From an uncultured Prevotellaceae bacterium (GTDB lineage: Bacteria; Bacteroidota; Bacteroidia; Bacteroidales; Bacteroidaceae): a DNA stretch of 17,532 nt. The stretch is taken from positions 1 to 17,532 of the forward strand of contig OMTC01000035.1 in NCBI GenBank assembly GCA_900313845.1, written 5' to 3'. The position numbers and the translations under genes are program-made. Numbering within the stretch: the stretch's first letter is position 1; each line of letters starts with the position of its first letter. Below, in pieces: positions 7,793-15,147 of the stretch. The notes under the pieces were generated by a model, which saw nothing but the letters and a program-made list of their open reading frames with translations, was not told the origin of the DNA and ran no database searches.

Positions 7793-8923
7793 CTAAAGCC
7801 TTCTTCCCAGTTCGTCCACCATCTTGGCTTTCCATACAGAGAAATCCCCTGCGATGATGTGCTGTCGGGCTTGTCCCACGAGCCAAAGGTAGAAAGCCAA
7901 GTTGTGAATCGAGGCAATCTGCAAGGCAAGCAGTTCCTGTGCTTTAAATAAATGATGTACGTACGCGCGCGTGTATGTGCTATCCACGTACGATGTACCT
8001 TCAGCATCGAGTGGTGAGAAATCCATTTCCCATTTCTTGTTTCTCAGGTTGATGATGCCGTGTGAAGTGAAAATCTGTGCATTGCGTCCGTTTCGAGTAG
8101 GCATTACGCAGTCAAACATGTCAACTCCGCGCTCAATACCCTCCAGAATGTTGATAGGAGTACCCACTCCCATCAAATAGCGAGGTTTGTCCTTTGGCAG
8201 GATGGCATTCACCACTTCAATCATCTCATACATCACCTCCGTAGGTTCACCCACTGCAAGTCCTCCGATAGCATTTCCATCCATCTCCTTGCTCGCCACA
8301 TTCTCTGCCGCACGGATGCGCAAGTCCTTGTAGGTGCATCCTTGCACGATAGGGAAGAGGCTCTGCTCGTAGCCATATTTCGGTTCTGTTTCCTTGAAGC
8401 GTTTCACGCATCTATCCAGCCAGCTCTCCGTCAATGCGAGCGATTTCTTCGAATACTCATAGTCGGATGTGCCAGGAGGACACTCGTCGAATGCCATCAT
8501 GATGTCGGCACCGATACTGCGCTCAATGTCTATCACACCTTCGGGCGAAAAGAAATGTTTCGACCCGTCGATATGCGAGCGGAATTCCGCACCTTCCTCC
8601 CTCAGTTTGCGGATGCCTGCCAAGGAGAAAACCTGAAACCCACCACTATCTGTCAGCATAGGGCGGTTGAATCCATTGAATTTGTGCAGACCTCCTGCCG
8701 CCTCAATCACCGAAGTGCCGGGGCGAAGGTATAGATGATAAGTATTGCCTAAGATAATCTGAGCCTTGATGTCGTCATATAACTCATGCAGATGCACACC
8801 CTTCACGCTGCCCAATGTTCCCACAGGCATAAAGATGGGAGTTTCTATCGGCCCATGATCTGTGCTTATCAGTCCCGCCCTTGCATTCGTTTTGGAATCC
8901 GTATATTGTAGTTCGAATTTCAT
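7793..8923 (-). CDS. tgt: Queuine tRNA-ribosyltransferase (tRNA-guanine transglycosylase)
   Basis: Tgt swaps guanine 34 in the anticodon of GUN-reading tRNAs for the queuosine precursor preQ1 in bacteria. The 376-residue length fits the family. Visible landmarks are the acid/base aspartate in TDSGGFQVFSL (Asp92), the substrate-pocket segment MMAFDECPP (142-150), IVQGC (192-196), GGLAVGE (220-226), and the nucleophile in FDCVMPTRNGRNA (Asp271 by alignment to known enzymes). The zinc site is unusual. Where relatives have C-x-C-x2-C before the TRAYxHH segment, this protein has Gly309, Ser311 and Asp314; the histidine ligand (His340 in IASIHNL) is kept. The gene lies between lon and the LptG-like gene, with short repeat-filled gaps of 46 and 99 bases. 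It is most likely still active, since the catalytic residues are intact and zinc there is structural. Confidence 0.93.
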   Translation of the reverse strand: MKFELQYTDSKTNARAGLISTDHGPIETPIFMPVGTLGSVKGVHLHELYDDIKAQIILGNTYHLYLRPGTSVIEAAGGLHKFNGFNRPMLTDSGGFQVFSLAGIRKLREEGAEFRSHIDGSKHFFSPEGVIDIERSIGADIMMAFDECPPGTSDYEYSKKSLALTESWLDRCVKRFKETEPKYGYEQSLFPIVQGCTYKDLRIRAAENVASKEMDGNAIGGLAVGEPTEVMYEMIEVVNAILPKDKPRYLMGVGTPINILEGIERGVDMFDCVMPTRNGRNAQIFTSHGIINLRNKKWEMDFSPLDAEGTSYVDSTYTRAYVHHLFKAQELLALQIASIHNLAFYLWLVGQARQHIIAGDFSVWKAKMVDELGRRL

Positions 8924-8932
8924 CTTTGTCTC

Positions 8933-8969
8933 TTACTTTTCACTCTTCACTTTTCACTCTTCACTTTTC
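8933..8969 (-). repeat. Heptad repeat (AARAGTG)n between lon and tgt
   Basis: On the coding strand AAAAGTG and AAGAGTG alternate at period 7 for about five units, filling nearly the whole 46-base spacer up to about 10 bases before the tgt ATG at 8923. It is A/G-rich, so it also forms the ribosome-loading region of tgt. Confidence 0.85.
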
Positions 8970-9683
8970 CTAACTGTTCCCTTCATCCTTTGGTGAAGGG
9001 GTAGAGTTGAGGCTTTTTTCACTTTTTTCGGCTTTTATCGAAAAATCGATGGCACCTTTCACCTTCTCATCCAGCAAAGCGAAGTCGAACACCTCGTTCA
9101 CGTCCTTCACGTAGTGGAATGTTACACCCTTCACGTATTTCTCAGGGATGTCCTTGATGTTCTTCTCGTTCTCGTAGCAAAGCATGATGTCGGTGATGCC
9201 TGCACGCTTGGCTGCAAGAATCTTCTCCTTGATACCACCCACAGGCAGCACCTTTCCGCGCAGTGTGATTTCGCCTGTCATGGCGAGATTCTTGCGCACC
9301 TTCCTCTGCGTCAGAGCCGAGATGATGGAAGTGGCGATAGTAATACCTGCCGATGGACCGTCCTTTGGCACGGCACCTTCTGGTACGTGGATATGGATGT
9401 TCCAGTTTTCAAAGATGCTGGAGTCGATGCCATATCTGTCGGCATGTGCCTTGATGTATTCCAAAGCCAGCACTGCCGATTCCTTCATCACGTCGCCGAG
9501 GTTTCCTGTAAGCGTAAGGCGAGAGCCTTTGCCCTTGCTAAGCGAAGTCTCCACAAAAAGAATCTCTCCACCTACTGCTGTCCAAGCCAAACCTGTCACC
9601 ACGCCTGCATATTCGTTGTCCTGATATTTGTCGCGGCTGAATTTCTCTGTACCGAGATACTTCACGATGTCCTCAGGCTTCAA
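8970..9683 (-). CDS. lon: Lon protease, C-terminal proteolytic fragment (separated by frameshift)
   Basis: This 237-residue frame is the Lon protease domain. It contains [14 protein letters not shown] (27-40), the catalytic serine in KDGPSAG (Ser111) and the catalytic lysine in GGIKEK (Lys154, 43 residues after the serine as in E. coli Lon). Its only reachable start is the TTG at 9683, which overlaps the stop of the upstream fragment as TTGA. Removing one unit of the 26-bp duplication at 9667-9718 joins both fragments into a normal Lon of about 839 residues. The last residues (about 220-237, [18 protein letters not shown]) are encoded by repeat DNA (heptad plus hairpin copy R2), not by the conserved family sequence. 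It is either a broken gene half, a separately translated subunit, or the product of a sequence error. Confidence 0.88.
   Translation of the reverse strand: MKPEDIVKYLGTEKFSRDKYQDNEYAGVVTGLAWTAVGGEILFVETSLSKGKGSRLTLTGNLGDVMKESAVLALEYIKAHADRYGIDSSIFENWNIHIHVPEGAVPKDGPSAGITIATSIISALTQRKVRKNLAMTGEITLRGKVLPVGGIKEKILAAKRAGITDIMLCYENEKNIKDIPEKYVKGVTFHYVKDVNEVFDFALLDEKVKGAIDFSIKAEKSEKSLNSTPSPKDEGNS
8976..9019 (-). repeat. GC-rich hairpin repeat, copy R2 (inside the lon 3' end)
   Basis: On the coding strand it begins AAAAAAGCCTCA and holds a perfect 7-bp stem, plus-strand CCCTTCA (8979-8985) with TGAAGGG (8994-9000), around a loop with an inner CC/GG pair. The layout equals copies R1, R5 and R6, but both arms differ together, which keeps the pairing. 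It lies in the lon reading frame and codes for its last residues. Confidence 0.85.
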
Positions 9684-9718
9684 GTTGTAGTCATGTCCTC
9701 AGGCTTCAAGTTGTAGTC
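9667..9718 (-). repeat. Perfect 26-bp tandem duplication that splits lon
   Basis: The 26-base unit at 9667-9692 is repeated exactly at 9693-9718. Because 26 is not a multiple of 3, the second unit shifts the lon frame. The upstream frame then runs into MTTT and stops at TGA (9682-9680). In protein terms the KPED motif of the ATPase/protease linker is present at the end of one frame and again at the start of the next. Confidence 0.97.
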
Positions 9719-11515
9719 GCGTTCCTCTTCGCTCTCGCGCTGCTGCTCAAGCAGAATCTTGCGAATCACCTTCTCAATCTGCTTCTTCAGTTCGCGCACA
9801 CCCGATTCGCGGGTGTAGTCCTCGATAATCTTTTCGATGGCTTGTCTCGAGAACTTGATGCGCTTGCGGCTCATGCCGTTGTCCTCCAATGCATCTGGGA
9901 TGAGGTGACGCTTGGCAATCTCAATCTTCTCCTCCGTCAAGTATCCGCTCACTTCGATGAGTTCCATGCGGTCGAGGAGTGGGGGAGGAATGGTTCCGAT
10001 ATTGTTAGCAGTTGCCACAGACATCACATTCGACAAGTCGTAGTCCATGTCGAGGTAGTTGTCGTGGAAACGTTCGTTCTGTTCAGGGTCGAGTACCTCG
10101 AGCATGGCAGACGATGGGTCGCCGTGGATGTCGGCACCGCTCACCTTGTCTATCTCGTCGAGGATAAACACTGGGCATGAGGACTTAGCCTCGAGGATGC
10201 CCTTGATGATACGTCCAGGCATGGCACCCACGTATGTCTTTCTGTGTCCACGGATTTCCGACTCGTCATGCAGTCCACCGAGCGACACGCGCACATACTT
10301 GCGGTCCATTGCCCTTGCTATGCTCTTGCCCAGCGAAGTCTTACCCACGCCAGGAGGGCCATAGAGGCAGATGATAGGTGCCTTGAAGTCGCCACGTGTC
10401 TTGATGACTGCCAGATGCTCCAAGATGCGTTCCTTCACGAGTTCCATTCCGTAGTGGTCGGCATTCAGAATCTTCTCAGCATTCTTGATGGTCATCTTGC
10501 CGCTGTTGTAACTCAGCCAAGGCAGACTCAGCAAGGTCTCGATATATTCATATTGCACACTGTACTCCGCACTTTGAGGAGCCATGTGGTCCAGTTTGTC
10601 GATTTCCTTCTCGATTCGTTCCTTCACCAGCAACGGACGGAAATCCTTGTTGAGGCGAGCACGGAACTTCGCTACTTCGTCGTCCGCGCCCTGTCCCAGT
10701 TCGTCCTTGATGTTTTCCATCTCCTTGCGCAGGAAATACTCACGCTGCTGTTGGTTCAGTTCGCTTTGCGTCTGCATCTGGATACTTGCCTTCAGTTGGG
10801 CAAACTGCTCCTCGCGCTTCAGTAGTTTCAGCAGTTCGATGGCACGCTGACGCAGGTCGTCCTCCATCAGCAAGCGCATGTGCTCCTTGTTCGATACAGG
10901 CAGGCTGGCACAAAGGAAATTGATGTAGAACACACGGTCTTGAATGTCTCGGGTCGAGAACTTTGCATCAATCTTCACGCCGTCGCTCTTCTGCAACATC
11001 CTGTCTGCCACTTCCTTACAGGCATCCACCGTCACTCGGAAAGTTCTGTCGTTGGCACTTGGAGTTTCCTCGGGATTCTTCGCCACCTTTCCCATCATGT
11101 ATCTGTCTGTGGAATGCGCTTCAAGTAGTTGTATTCTGCTGTAGCCTTGAATGAAAGCCGTATGTGTGCCGTCGGGCAGCTTCAGCAATTTCACCACTCG
11201 TCCCAGCACACCCGTGCTGAACAAGTCGCGATTAGTGGGATTCTCTATGTTTTCCCTCAACTGACTGAACACACCGATTCCTGTCCCGCTATCCTGAGCA
11301 TCCTCCAGCAGTTTCTTTGCCGAATCGCGAGCAATGTTCACAGGAAGCAGCGTGCCAGGAAACAGCATCATATTGCGAAGCGGAAGAATTGGTATGTCCA
11401 TTTCCTCCACCTTTGGCTCATCGGTCTCCAAATCACCTCTGTCGAAATTCGCAATCACCGATATGGTATTGCCGTCATTCGTGTTTATGAGAACATCATC
11501 AAGATATTTCTTCAT
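9680..11515 (-). CDS. lon: Lon protease, N-terminal and AAA+ ATPase fragment (separated by frameshift)
   Basis: This 611-residue frame holds the Lon substrate-binding N domain (about 38-240, starting [14 protein letters not shown]), a coiled-coil stretch (about 240-310) and the AAA+ module. The module has Walker A GPPGVGKT (386-393), Walker B VFILDEID (449-456), and the [12 protein letters not shown] sensor region (515-526). Lon is the ATP-driven cytoplasmic protease for misfolded and regulatory proteins. The frame ends abruptly after YNLKPED with MTTT and a stop, exactly at the linker to the protease domain. This fragment alone could bind substrates and ATP but not cut them. The start at 11515 is preceded by an AT-rich leader of about 130 bases with a promoter-like box. 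The cause of the break is the 26-bp duplication; everything else about the gene looks normal. Confidence 0.92.
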   Translation of the reverse strand: MKKYLDDVLINTNDGNTISVIANFDRGDLETDEPKVEEMDIPILPLRNMMLFPGTLLPVNIARDSAKKLLEDAQDSGTGIGVFSQLRENIENPTNRDLFSTGVLGRVVKLLKLPDGTHTAFIQGYSRIQLLEAHSTDRYMMGKVAKNPEETPSANDRTFRVTVDACKEVADRMLQKSDGVKIDAKFSTRDIQDRVFYINFLCASLPVSNKEHMRLLMEDDLRQRAIELLKLLKREEQFAQLKASIQMQTQSELNQQQREYFLRKEMENIKDELGQGADDEVAKFRARLNKDFRPLLVKERIEKEIDKLDHMAPQSAEYSVQYEYIETLLSLPWLSYNSGKMTIKNAEKILNADHYGMELVKERILEHLAVIKTRGDFKAPIICLYGPPGVGKTSLGKSIARAMDRKYVRVSLGGLHDESEIRGHRKTYVGAMPGRIIKGILEAKSSCPVFILDEIDKVSGADIHGDPSSAMLEVLDPEQNERFHDNYLDMDYDLSNVMSVATANNIGTIPPPLLDRMELIEVSGYLTEEKIEIAKRHLIPDALEDNGMSRKRIKFSRQAIEKIIEDYTRESGVRELKKQIEKVIRKILLEQQRESEEERDYNLKPEDMTTT

Positions 11516-11645
11516 TGTCTTCTGACTGTCAATCTGATAAAAAATGTCTTAAAATCGAAATGCATTCTTGTTATCCTTCGTGAGTTTTACATTGCCCTTT
11601 TGTCTATACAAAGTCGAACTCAAAAACACAGACGCAAATTCTTTG

Positions 11646-11653
11646 CAAAGTTA
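11646..11653 (-). promoter_or_regulatory. Putative -7 box of lon
   Basis: The minus strand reads TAACTTTG, an exact match to TAnnTTTG, about 130 bases before the lon ATG. It overlaps the palindrome CTTTGCAAAG (11641-11650). I see no good TTTG at the expected -33 position, so the promoter call is moderate. Confidence 0.45.
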
Positions 11654-11872
11654 CGCAAAAAAAACGAAATAATCGTAGCATTCAGCATTTTTAAGTTTCA
11701 TTCAGAAGATTTCGCTCGGTTTTTCTCTTTTGGTTTTGTTCGTCGAGTTGAATAATTGAAATTTGAAATTAATATTTATTAACTTTTCTTTTTCGCTTTC
11801 ATCAAAACAAATCTTCTCTTTTCAAATTCCTTGTATTCAAACGGAAAATCTCACAATTACGGTTTGATTGGC

Positions 11873-11934
11873 AAAACGAGCCTGCGTTTTAGTAAAAACG
11901 AGCCTGCGTTTAGGTGAAAACGAGCCTCCGTTTT
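11873..11934. repeat. Three palindromic units (AAAACG-N6-CGTTTT) spaced exactly 22 bp
   Basis: Units start at 11873, 11895 and 11917. Each has arm AAAACG, the centre AGCCTG (AGCCTC in the third) and arm CGTTT(T). The linkers between units differ (AGTA, AGGTG), so selection or copying has kept the palindrome rather than the whole period. They lie about 40 bases upstream of the HU-like gene promoter. Confidence 0.9.
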
Positions 11935-11975
11935 TCATGTGAATCCCCTATGGAAAAATTTGTTGTTCAAAATGC

Positions 11976-12006
11976 TTGGATTTTAAAAGGAAAATTCGTA
12001 CATTTG
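11976..12006 (+). promoter_or_regulatory. Predicted promoter of the HU-like gene
   Basis: TACATTTG at 11999-12006 matches the Bacteroidetes -7 element TAnnTTTG. A TTGG at 11976-11979, 19 bases upstream, can serve as the -33 element. The start codon follows about 33 bases downstream through an A-rich leader. Confidence 0.6.
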
Positions 12007-12039
12007 CATATTGAATAATTCATTTTAAAAAGATAGTAT

Positions 12040-12453
12040 ATGCCAACACTTAAAGTAAAGATTCACAAGCAAAAAGTCTCTGTGAAAAATGGTGAGGAAA
12101 TGTATGTTGCTCATCTGAAAAGTTATACTCGTATGCCAAAAGAGGAAGTCATCAGAGTAATATCTGAAAATCAAGGTATATCGAAAGCAAATGTCGCTGC
12201 CTCTTTCTATGCTTTGGCTGACACATTCAAGCAGTTTTTGCTGGAAGGGCATGTGGTTGATTTGGGTCCGTTAGGCACTTTTCGTGCATCTATCAATTGC
12301 ACTGCTGAAAAGAATCTGAAAGACCTTTCGCCAAAGAACATCACACGCCGTCGCATTATCTACCATCCATCACCCGAACTGATGGAGGCACTCTATGATG
12401 CGAAGATTGTAGGATTTCATGAAGTGGAGGAAAAAGAGCCTGAAAATACGTAA
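12040..12453 (+). CDS. HU-family DNA-binding protein (Bacteroidetes HU-like type)
   Basis: The 137-residue product has the HU/IHF body. An N-terminal helical pair (about 25-65, with KSYTRMPKEEVIRVISENQGISKANVAASF) precedes the conserved turn VDLGPLGTFRASI (about 77-89). The basic beta-arm (about 97-115, including NITRRRIIYHPSPEL) contacts DNA. It is longer than classic HU (about 90 residues), with an N-terminal beta-rich extension and an acidic C-terminal end (EVEEKEPENT), as in the HU-related group common in Bacteroidetes. Such proteins bend and compact DNA and may act as nucleoid or local regulators. It stands alone with its own promoter, divergent from lon, and is followed by 160 bases before glyA. 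Whether it binds the palindromic units upstream is untested. Confidence 0.85.
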   Translation: MPTLKVKIHKQKVSVKNGEEMYVAHLKSYTRMPKEEVIRVISENQGISKANVAASFYALADTFKQFLLEGHVVDLGPLGTFRASINCTAEKNLKDLSPKNITRRRIIYHPSPELMEALYDAKIVGFHEVEEKEPENT

Positions 12454-12504
12454 TAATTGCTCTTCTTATAATATAATGTGTACGAAAAGCACTTATAAAT
12501 GATG

Positions 12505-12523
12505 AAAACTATATCATAGTTTT
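12505..12523. promoter_or_regulatory. Perfect 8-bp inverted repeat overlapping the glyA -33 box
   Basis: AAAACTAT (12505-12512) and ATAGTTTT (12516-12523) are separated by ATC. The right arm shares TTT with the TTTG of the predicted glyA promoter. It could be a regulator site or a weak transcription terminator for the HU-like gene. Confidence 0.5.
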
Positions 12524-12552
12524 GCGTATTTGGGTGAAAATGATTAAATTTG
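12521..12552 (+). promoter_or_regulatory. Predicted promoter of glyA
   Basis: TTTG (12521-12524), 20 bases, then TAAATTTG (12545-12552) fits the Bacteroidetes promoter consensus in both elements and spacing. The leader to the glyA ATG at 12614 is about 55 bases, A/T-rich, and ends with TTTTTTAAGAA before the start. Confidence 0.68.
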
Positions 12553-12613
12553 CAGCGAAATTTCTGGTAAATGCAAAAATTTAAGTTTTACTCAATAAGC
12601 TATTTTTTAAGAA

Positions 12614-13894
12614 ATGAAAAGAGACGTCGAAATTCTTTCTCTCATCGAGAAGGAACATCAAAGACAGGTAAAGGGAATGGAACTCATTGCCAGTGAGAAC
12701 TATGTGAGTGACCAAGTGATGGCAGCTCAGGGTTCGTGCCTCACCAACAAGTATGCTGAAGGTTATCCAGGCAAGCGCTACTACGGCGGATGCGAAGTGG
12801 TTGACCAGGTGGAGACGATTGCCATTGAGCGCGTAAAGAAGCTTTTCGGTGCTGAATTTGCTAATGTTCAGCCTCACTCGGGTGCTCAGGCAAATGCAGC
12901 TGTGCTGTTCAGCGTGCTGAAACCAGGTGACACATTCATGGGTTTGAACCTCGACCATGGAGGCCACCTTTCTCACGGTAGCCATGTGAATACTTCCGGT
13001 ATCCTTTATCGTCCTGTTGGCTACAACTTGAATAAGGAGACATGCCGTGTGGATTATGATGAGATGGAACGTCTCGCTTTGGAAAATAAGCCTAAGTTGA
13101 TTATTGGTGGCGGTTCTGCTTATAGCCGCGAATGGGACTATGCTCGCATGCGTCAGATTGCTGACGAGGTGGGTGCCCTTTTGATGATTGACATGGCTCA
13201 CCCAGCAGGTTTGATTGCTGCTGGTTTGCTCGACAACCCATTGAAGTACGCTCATATCGTTACTTCGACTACACATAAGACGCTGCGCGGTCCTCGAGGC
13301 GGTATCATCCTCCTCGGTAAGGATTTCGAAAACCCTTGGGGCTTGACTACACCAAAGGGACAGGTGAAGATGATGTCGCAGATTCTGAATTCGGCTGTGT
13401 TCCCTGGTCAGCAGGGTGGTCCATTGGAGCACGTGATTGCTGCTAAAGCAGTTGCATTCGGTGAGGCTCTCCAGCCAGAATTCGTGGAGTATCAGAAGCA
13501 GGTGAAGAAGAATGCTGCCACATTGGCTCAGGCACTCATCGACCGTGGCTTCTTCATCTGCTCGGGCGGTACAGACAACCACTCGATGCTGGTGGACCTC
13601 CGCACGAAGTATCCTGACTTGACGGGTAAGGTGGCAGAGAAGGCTCTCGTGGCTGCTGACATCACTGCCAATAAGAACATGGTGCCTTTCGATACTCGTT
13701 CTGCTTTCCAAACCAGCGGTATTCGTCTTGGTACTCCTGCCATGACGACTCGTGGTGCGAAGGAAGACCTCATGCTGCTGATTGCCGAAATGATTGAAAC
13801 CGTTCTCAACGACCCTGAAAACGACCAAGTGATTGCTTCAGTGCGTGAGAAGGTGAATTCCATCATGAAGGACTATCCAATCTTTGCGTGGTAA
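12614..13894 (+). CDS. glyA: Serine hydroxymethyltransferase
   Basis: GlyA is a cytoplasmic PLP enzyme that converts serine and tetrahydrofolate to glycine and methylene-tetrahydrofolate, the main source of one-carbon units. The 426-residue product is full length. Landmarks are [10 protein letters not shown] (23-32), [15 protein letters not shown] (45-59), QPHSGAQAN (86-94), the PLP aspartate and histidine in DMAHPAG (Asp193, His196) and the Schiff-base lysine in [14 protein letters not shown] (Lys222). The codon use is noticeably regular (frequent GCT, GGT, CGT), which fits high expression. It has its own predicted promoter. Its stop codon lies 15 bases before hairpin repeat R3, and the rlmN gene follows on the same strand, so some read-through into rlmN is likely. 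Confidence 0.97.
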   Translation: MKRDVEILSLIEKEHQRQVKGMELIASENYVSDQVMAAQGSCLTNKYAEGYPGKRYYGGCEVVDQVETIAIERVKKLFGAEFANVQPHSGAQANAAVLFSVLKPGDTFMGLNLDHGGHLSHGSHVNTSGILYRPVGYNLNKETCRVDYDEMERLALENKPKLIIGGGSAYSREWDYARMRQIADEVGALLMIDMAHPAGLIAAGLLDNPLKYAHIVTSTTHKTLRGPRGGIILLGKDFENPWGLTTPKGQVKMMSQILNSAVFPGQQGGPLEHVIAAKAVAFGEALQPEFVEYQKQVKKNAATLAQALIDRGFFICSGGTDNHSMLVDLRTKYPDLTGKVAEKALVAADITANKNMVPFDTRSAFQTSGIRLGTPAMTTRGAKEDLMLLIAEMIETVLNDPENDQVIASVREKVNSIMKDYPIFAW

Positions 13895-13898
13895 AGGT

Positions 13899-13926
13899 GC
13901 CCCCCCCAACTCCCCCGAGGGGGAGA
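13899..13926 (+). repeat. GC-rich hairpin repeat, copy R3 (glyA to rlmN)
   Basis: CTCCCCC (13910-13916) and GGGGGAG (13919-13925) form a perfect 7-bp inverted repeat with a GA centre, preceded by a run of seven or more C. It is followed by two AAAAGTG heptads (about 13941 and 13955) just before the rlmN start. No T-run follows, so it is not a standard terminator. Confidence 0.85.
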
Positions 13927-13958
13927 GAAGGTCTGAAGTTAAAAGTGAACAATTAAAA

Positions 13959-15086
13959 GTGAAAAATCCACTATTAGGATATACTTTAAAGGAATTAGGA
14001 AGCGTGGCTACTGAAATAGGTATGCCACGCTTTGGCGCTAAACAGCTTGCACAGTGGTTGTATGAGAAAAATGTGTCTTCGATAGATGAGATGACGAACA
14101 TTTCGAAGGCTGTGCGAGAGCGATTGAAGGAACGCTATGAGGTGGGAGTACATGAGCCGATAGAGCGGATGACCAGTGTGGATGGAACGGAGAAGTATTT
14201 GTTTCCCACTTTGAGTGGTCATTTCATCGAAACGGTTTATATCCCTGATGGAGAGAGAGGTACGCTCTGCGTTTCCACACAAGTGGGGTGCAAGATGAAC
14301 TGCCTCTTTTGCCAAACGGGAAAACAAGGCTTTCAGGGAAATCTGGAAACTGCCGACATCTTGAGTCAGGTGAGTTGGGCACATCGCGAGAAAGGACTCA
14401 CCAATCTTGTCTTCATGGGACAGGGTGAACCTTTCGACAATCTTGACAACGTGATGAAGGCATTGGAAATCCTCACAGCCGACTATGGATTTGCTTGGAG
14501 TCCTAAGAGAATAACGGTGTCGAGCGTGGGGTTGAAGAAGAATCTGCGCAGATATTTGGAAGAGAGCCAGTGCCATTTGGCAATCAGTTTGCATTCGCCG
14601 ATACATGAGCAAAGGCTTCAGTTGATGCCTGCCGAGCGACAATTTGCCATTGCCGAAGTGGTGGAGATGCTGAAGGAGTATGACTTCTCGCATCAGCGCA
14701 GGCTGTCTTTCGAATATATTGTGTTCAAGGGTGTGAACGACACGGAGGTTCATGCGAAGGAATTGCTGAAATTGCTGCGAGGACTGGATTGCCGAGTGAA
14801 TCTCATTCGCTTCCATCAGATTCCCAATGTGGATTTGCAGGGAACGGATGATGCTTCGATGATGGCGTTTAGGGATTATCTGACGAAACATGGGCTTTTC
14901 ACTACGGTGAGAGCTTCGCGAGGAGAGGATGTCTTTGCTGCGTGCGGACTGCTTTCTACGAAGGTGGAAAATGAGAGGCCTCACCCCCAACCCCTGGACC
15001 CCTCCAACTCCCCTGGGAGGGGAGAGAAAAGCCTCACCCCCAACCCCTCTCCAAAGGGCGAGGGGAGTAGTTACACAGGCTATTAG
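13959..15086 (+). CDS. rlmN: Dual-specificity 23S rRNA/tRNA adenine-C2 methyltransferase RlmN
   Basis: RlmN is a radical-SAM enzyme that methylates C2 of A2503 in 23S rRNA and of A37 in some tRNAs. The iron-sulfur motif VGCKMNCLFCQTG gives Cys111, Cys115 and Cys118 from my start. Further motifs are FMGQGEP (153-159), the SSVGL segment, LAISLHSP, and the methyl-carrying cysteine in FAACGLLSTK (Cys329). I chose the GTG at 13959 because family members begin just before PLLGxTLxEL, which follows at once (KNPLLGYTLKEL). A TTG at 13884 would add 25 residues encoded by hairpin repeat R3 and overlap glyA. Relatives end soon after LLSTK. Here about 40 further residues (…TPNPSPKGEGSSYTGY) come from repeats R4 and R5, so the tail is repeat-derived and probably disordered. 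Confidence 0.92.
   Translation: MKNPLLGYTLKELGSVATEIGMPRFGAKQLAQWLYEKNVSSIDEMTNISKAVRERLKERYEVGVHEPIERMTSVDGTEKYLFPTLSGHFIETVYIPDGERGTLCVSTQVGCKMNCLFCQTGKQGFQGNLETADILSQVSWAHREKGLTNLVFMGQGEPFDNLDNVMKALEILTADYGFAWSPKRITVSSVGLKKNLRRYLEESQCHLAISLHSPIHEQRLQLMPAERQFAIAEVVEMLKEYDFSHQRRLSFEYIVFKGVNDTEVHAKELLKLLRGLDCRVNLIRFHQIPNVDLQGTDDASMMAFRDYLTKHGLFTTVRASRGEDVFAACGLLSTKVENERPHPQPLDPSNSPGRGEKSLTPNPSPKGEGSSYTGY
14977..15028 (+). repeat. GC-rich hairpin repeat, copy R4 (inside the rlmN 3' end)
   Basis: CTCCCCT (15008-15014) pairs perfectly with AGGGGAG (15018-15024) around GGG. It resembles copy R3 in wording (CCAACTCCCC, then GGGGAGAG) but with changed arms. Its 5' part also contains CCTCACCCCCAACCCC, as in R5 and R6, so R4 looks like a chimera or a tandem insertion. 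Confidence 0.85.
15027..15070 (+). repeat. GC-rich hairpin repeat, copy R5 (inside the rlmN 3' end)
   Basis: The 40 bases from GCCTCACCCC at 15031 to AGTAG at 15070 are identical to the copy downstream of pdxA (17371-17410). The stem is CCCCTC (15044-15049) with GAGGGG (15060-15065). It is translated in the rlmN frame as SLTPNPSPKGEGSS. Confidence 0.92.
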
Positions 15087-15147
15087 GCTGCCTCTCAGTT
15101 GGAGCGTACGGAATAGTATTTAGTAACGATTAAAAAGATATAAGACC

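Larger units (their letters stand above)
11516..12039. promoter_or_regulatory. Divergent intergenic region between lon and the HU-like gene
   Basis: This 524-base AT-rich stretch has no convincing gene. From left to right it holds the lon leader, a lon -7 box, an AT-rich stretch with short A/T runs at about 11750-11870, three palindromic units at period 22 (11873-11934), and the promoter of the HU-like gene. A plus-strand open frame running from within lon to 11755 is antisense to lon for most of its length and shows no family features. Confidence 0.75.

Noticed and set aside
11129..11755. Plus-strand 208-codon frame reaching into the lon upstream region
   Set aside because: Most of it is antisense to lon; the remainder is AT-rich spacer with promoter elements.
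11873..11934. Possible CRISPR array
   Set aside because: Only three units, with 4-5 base linkers and no spacers of CRISPR length or cas genes.
12581..13828. 415-codon open frame antisense to glyA
   Set aside because: It mirrors a codon-biased glyA gene, has no family features, and glyA itself shows all active-site motifs.
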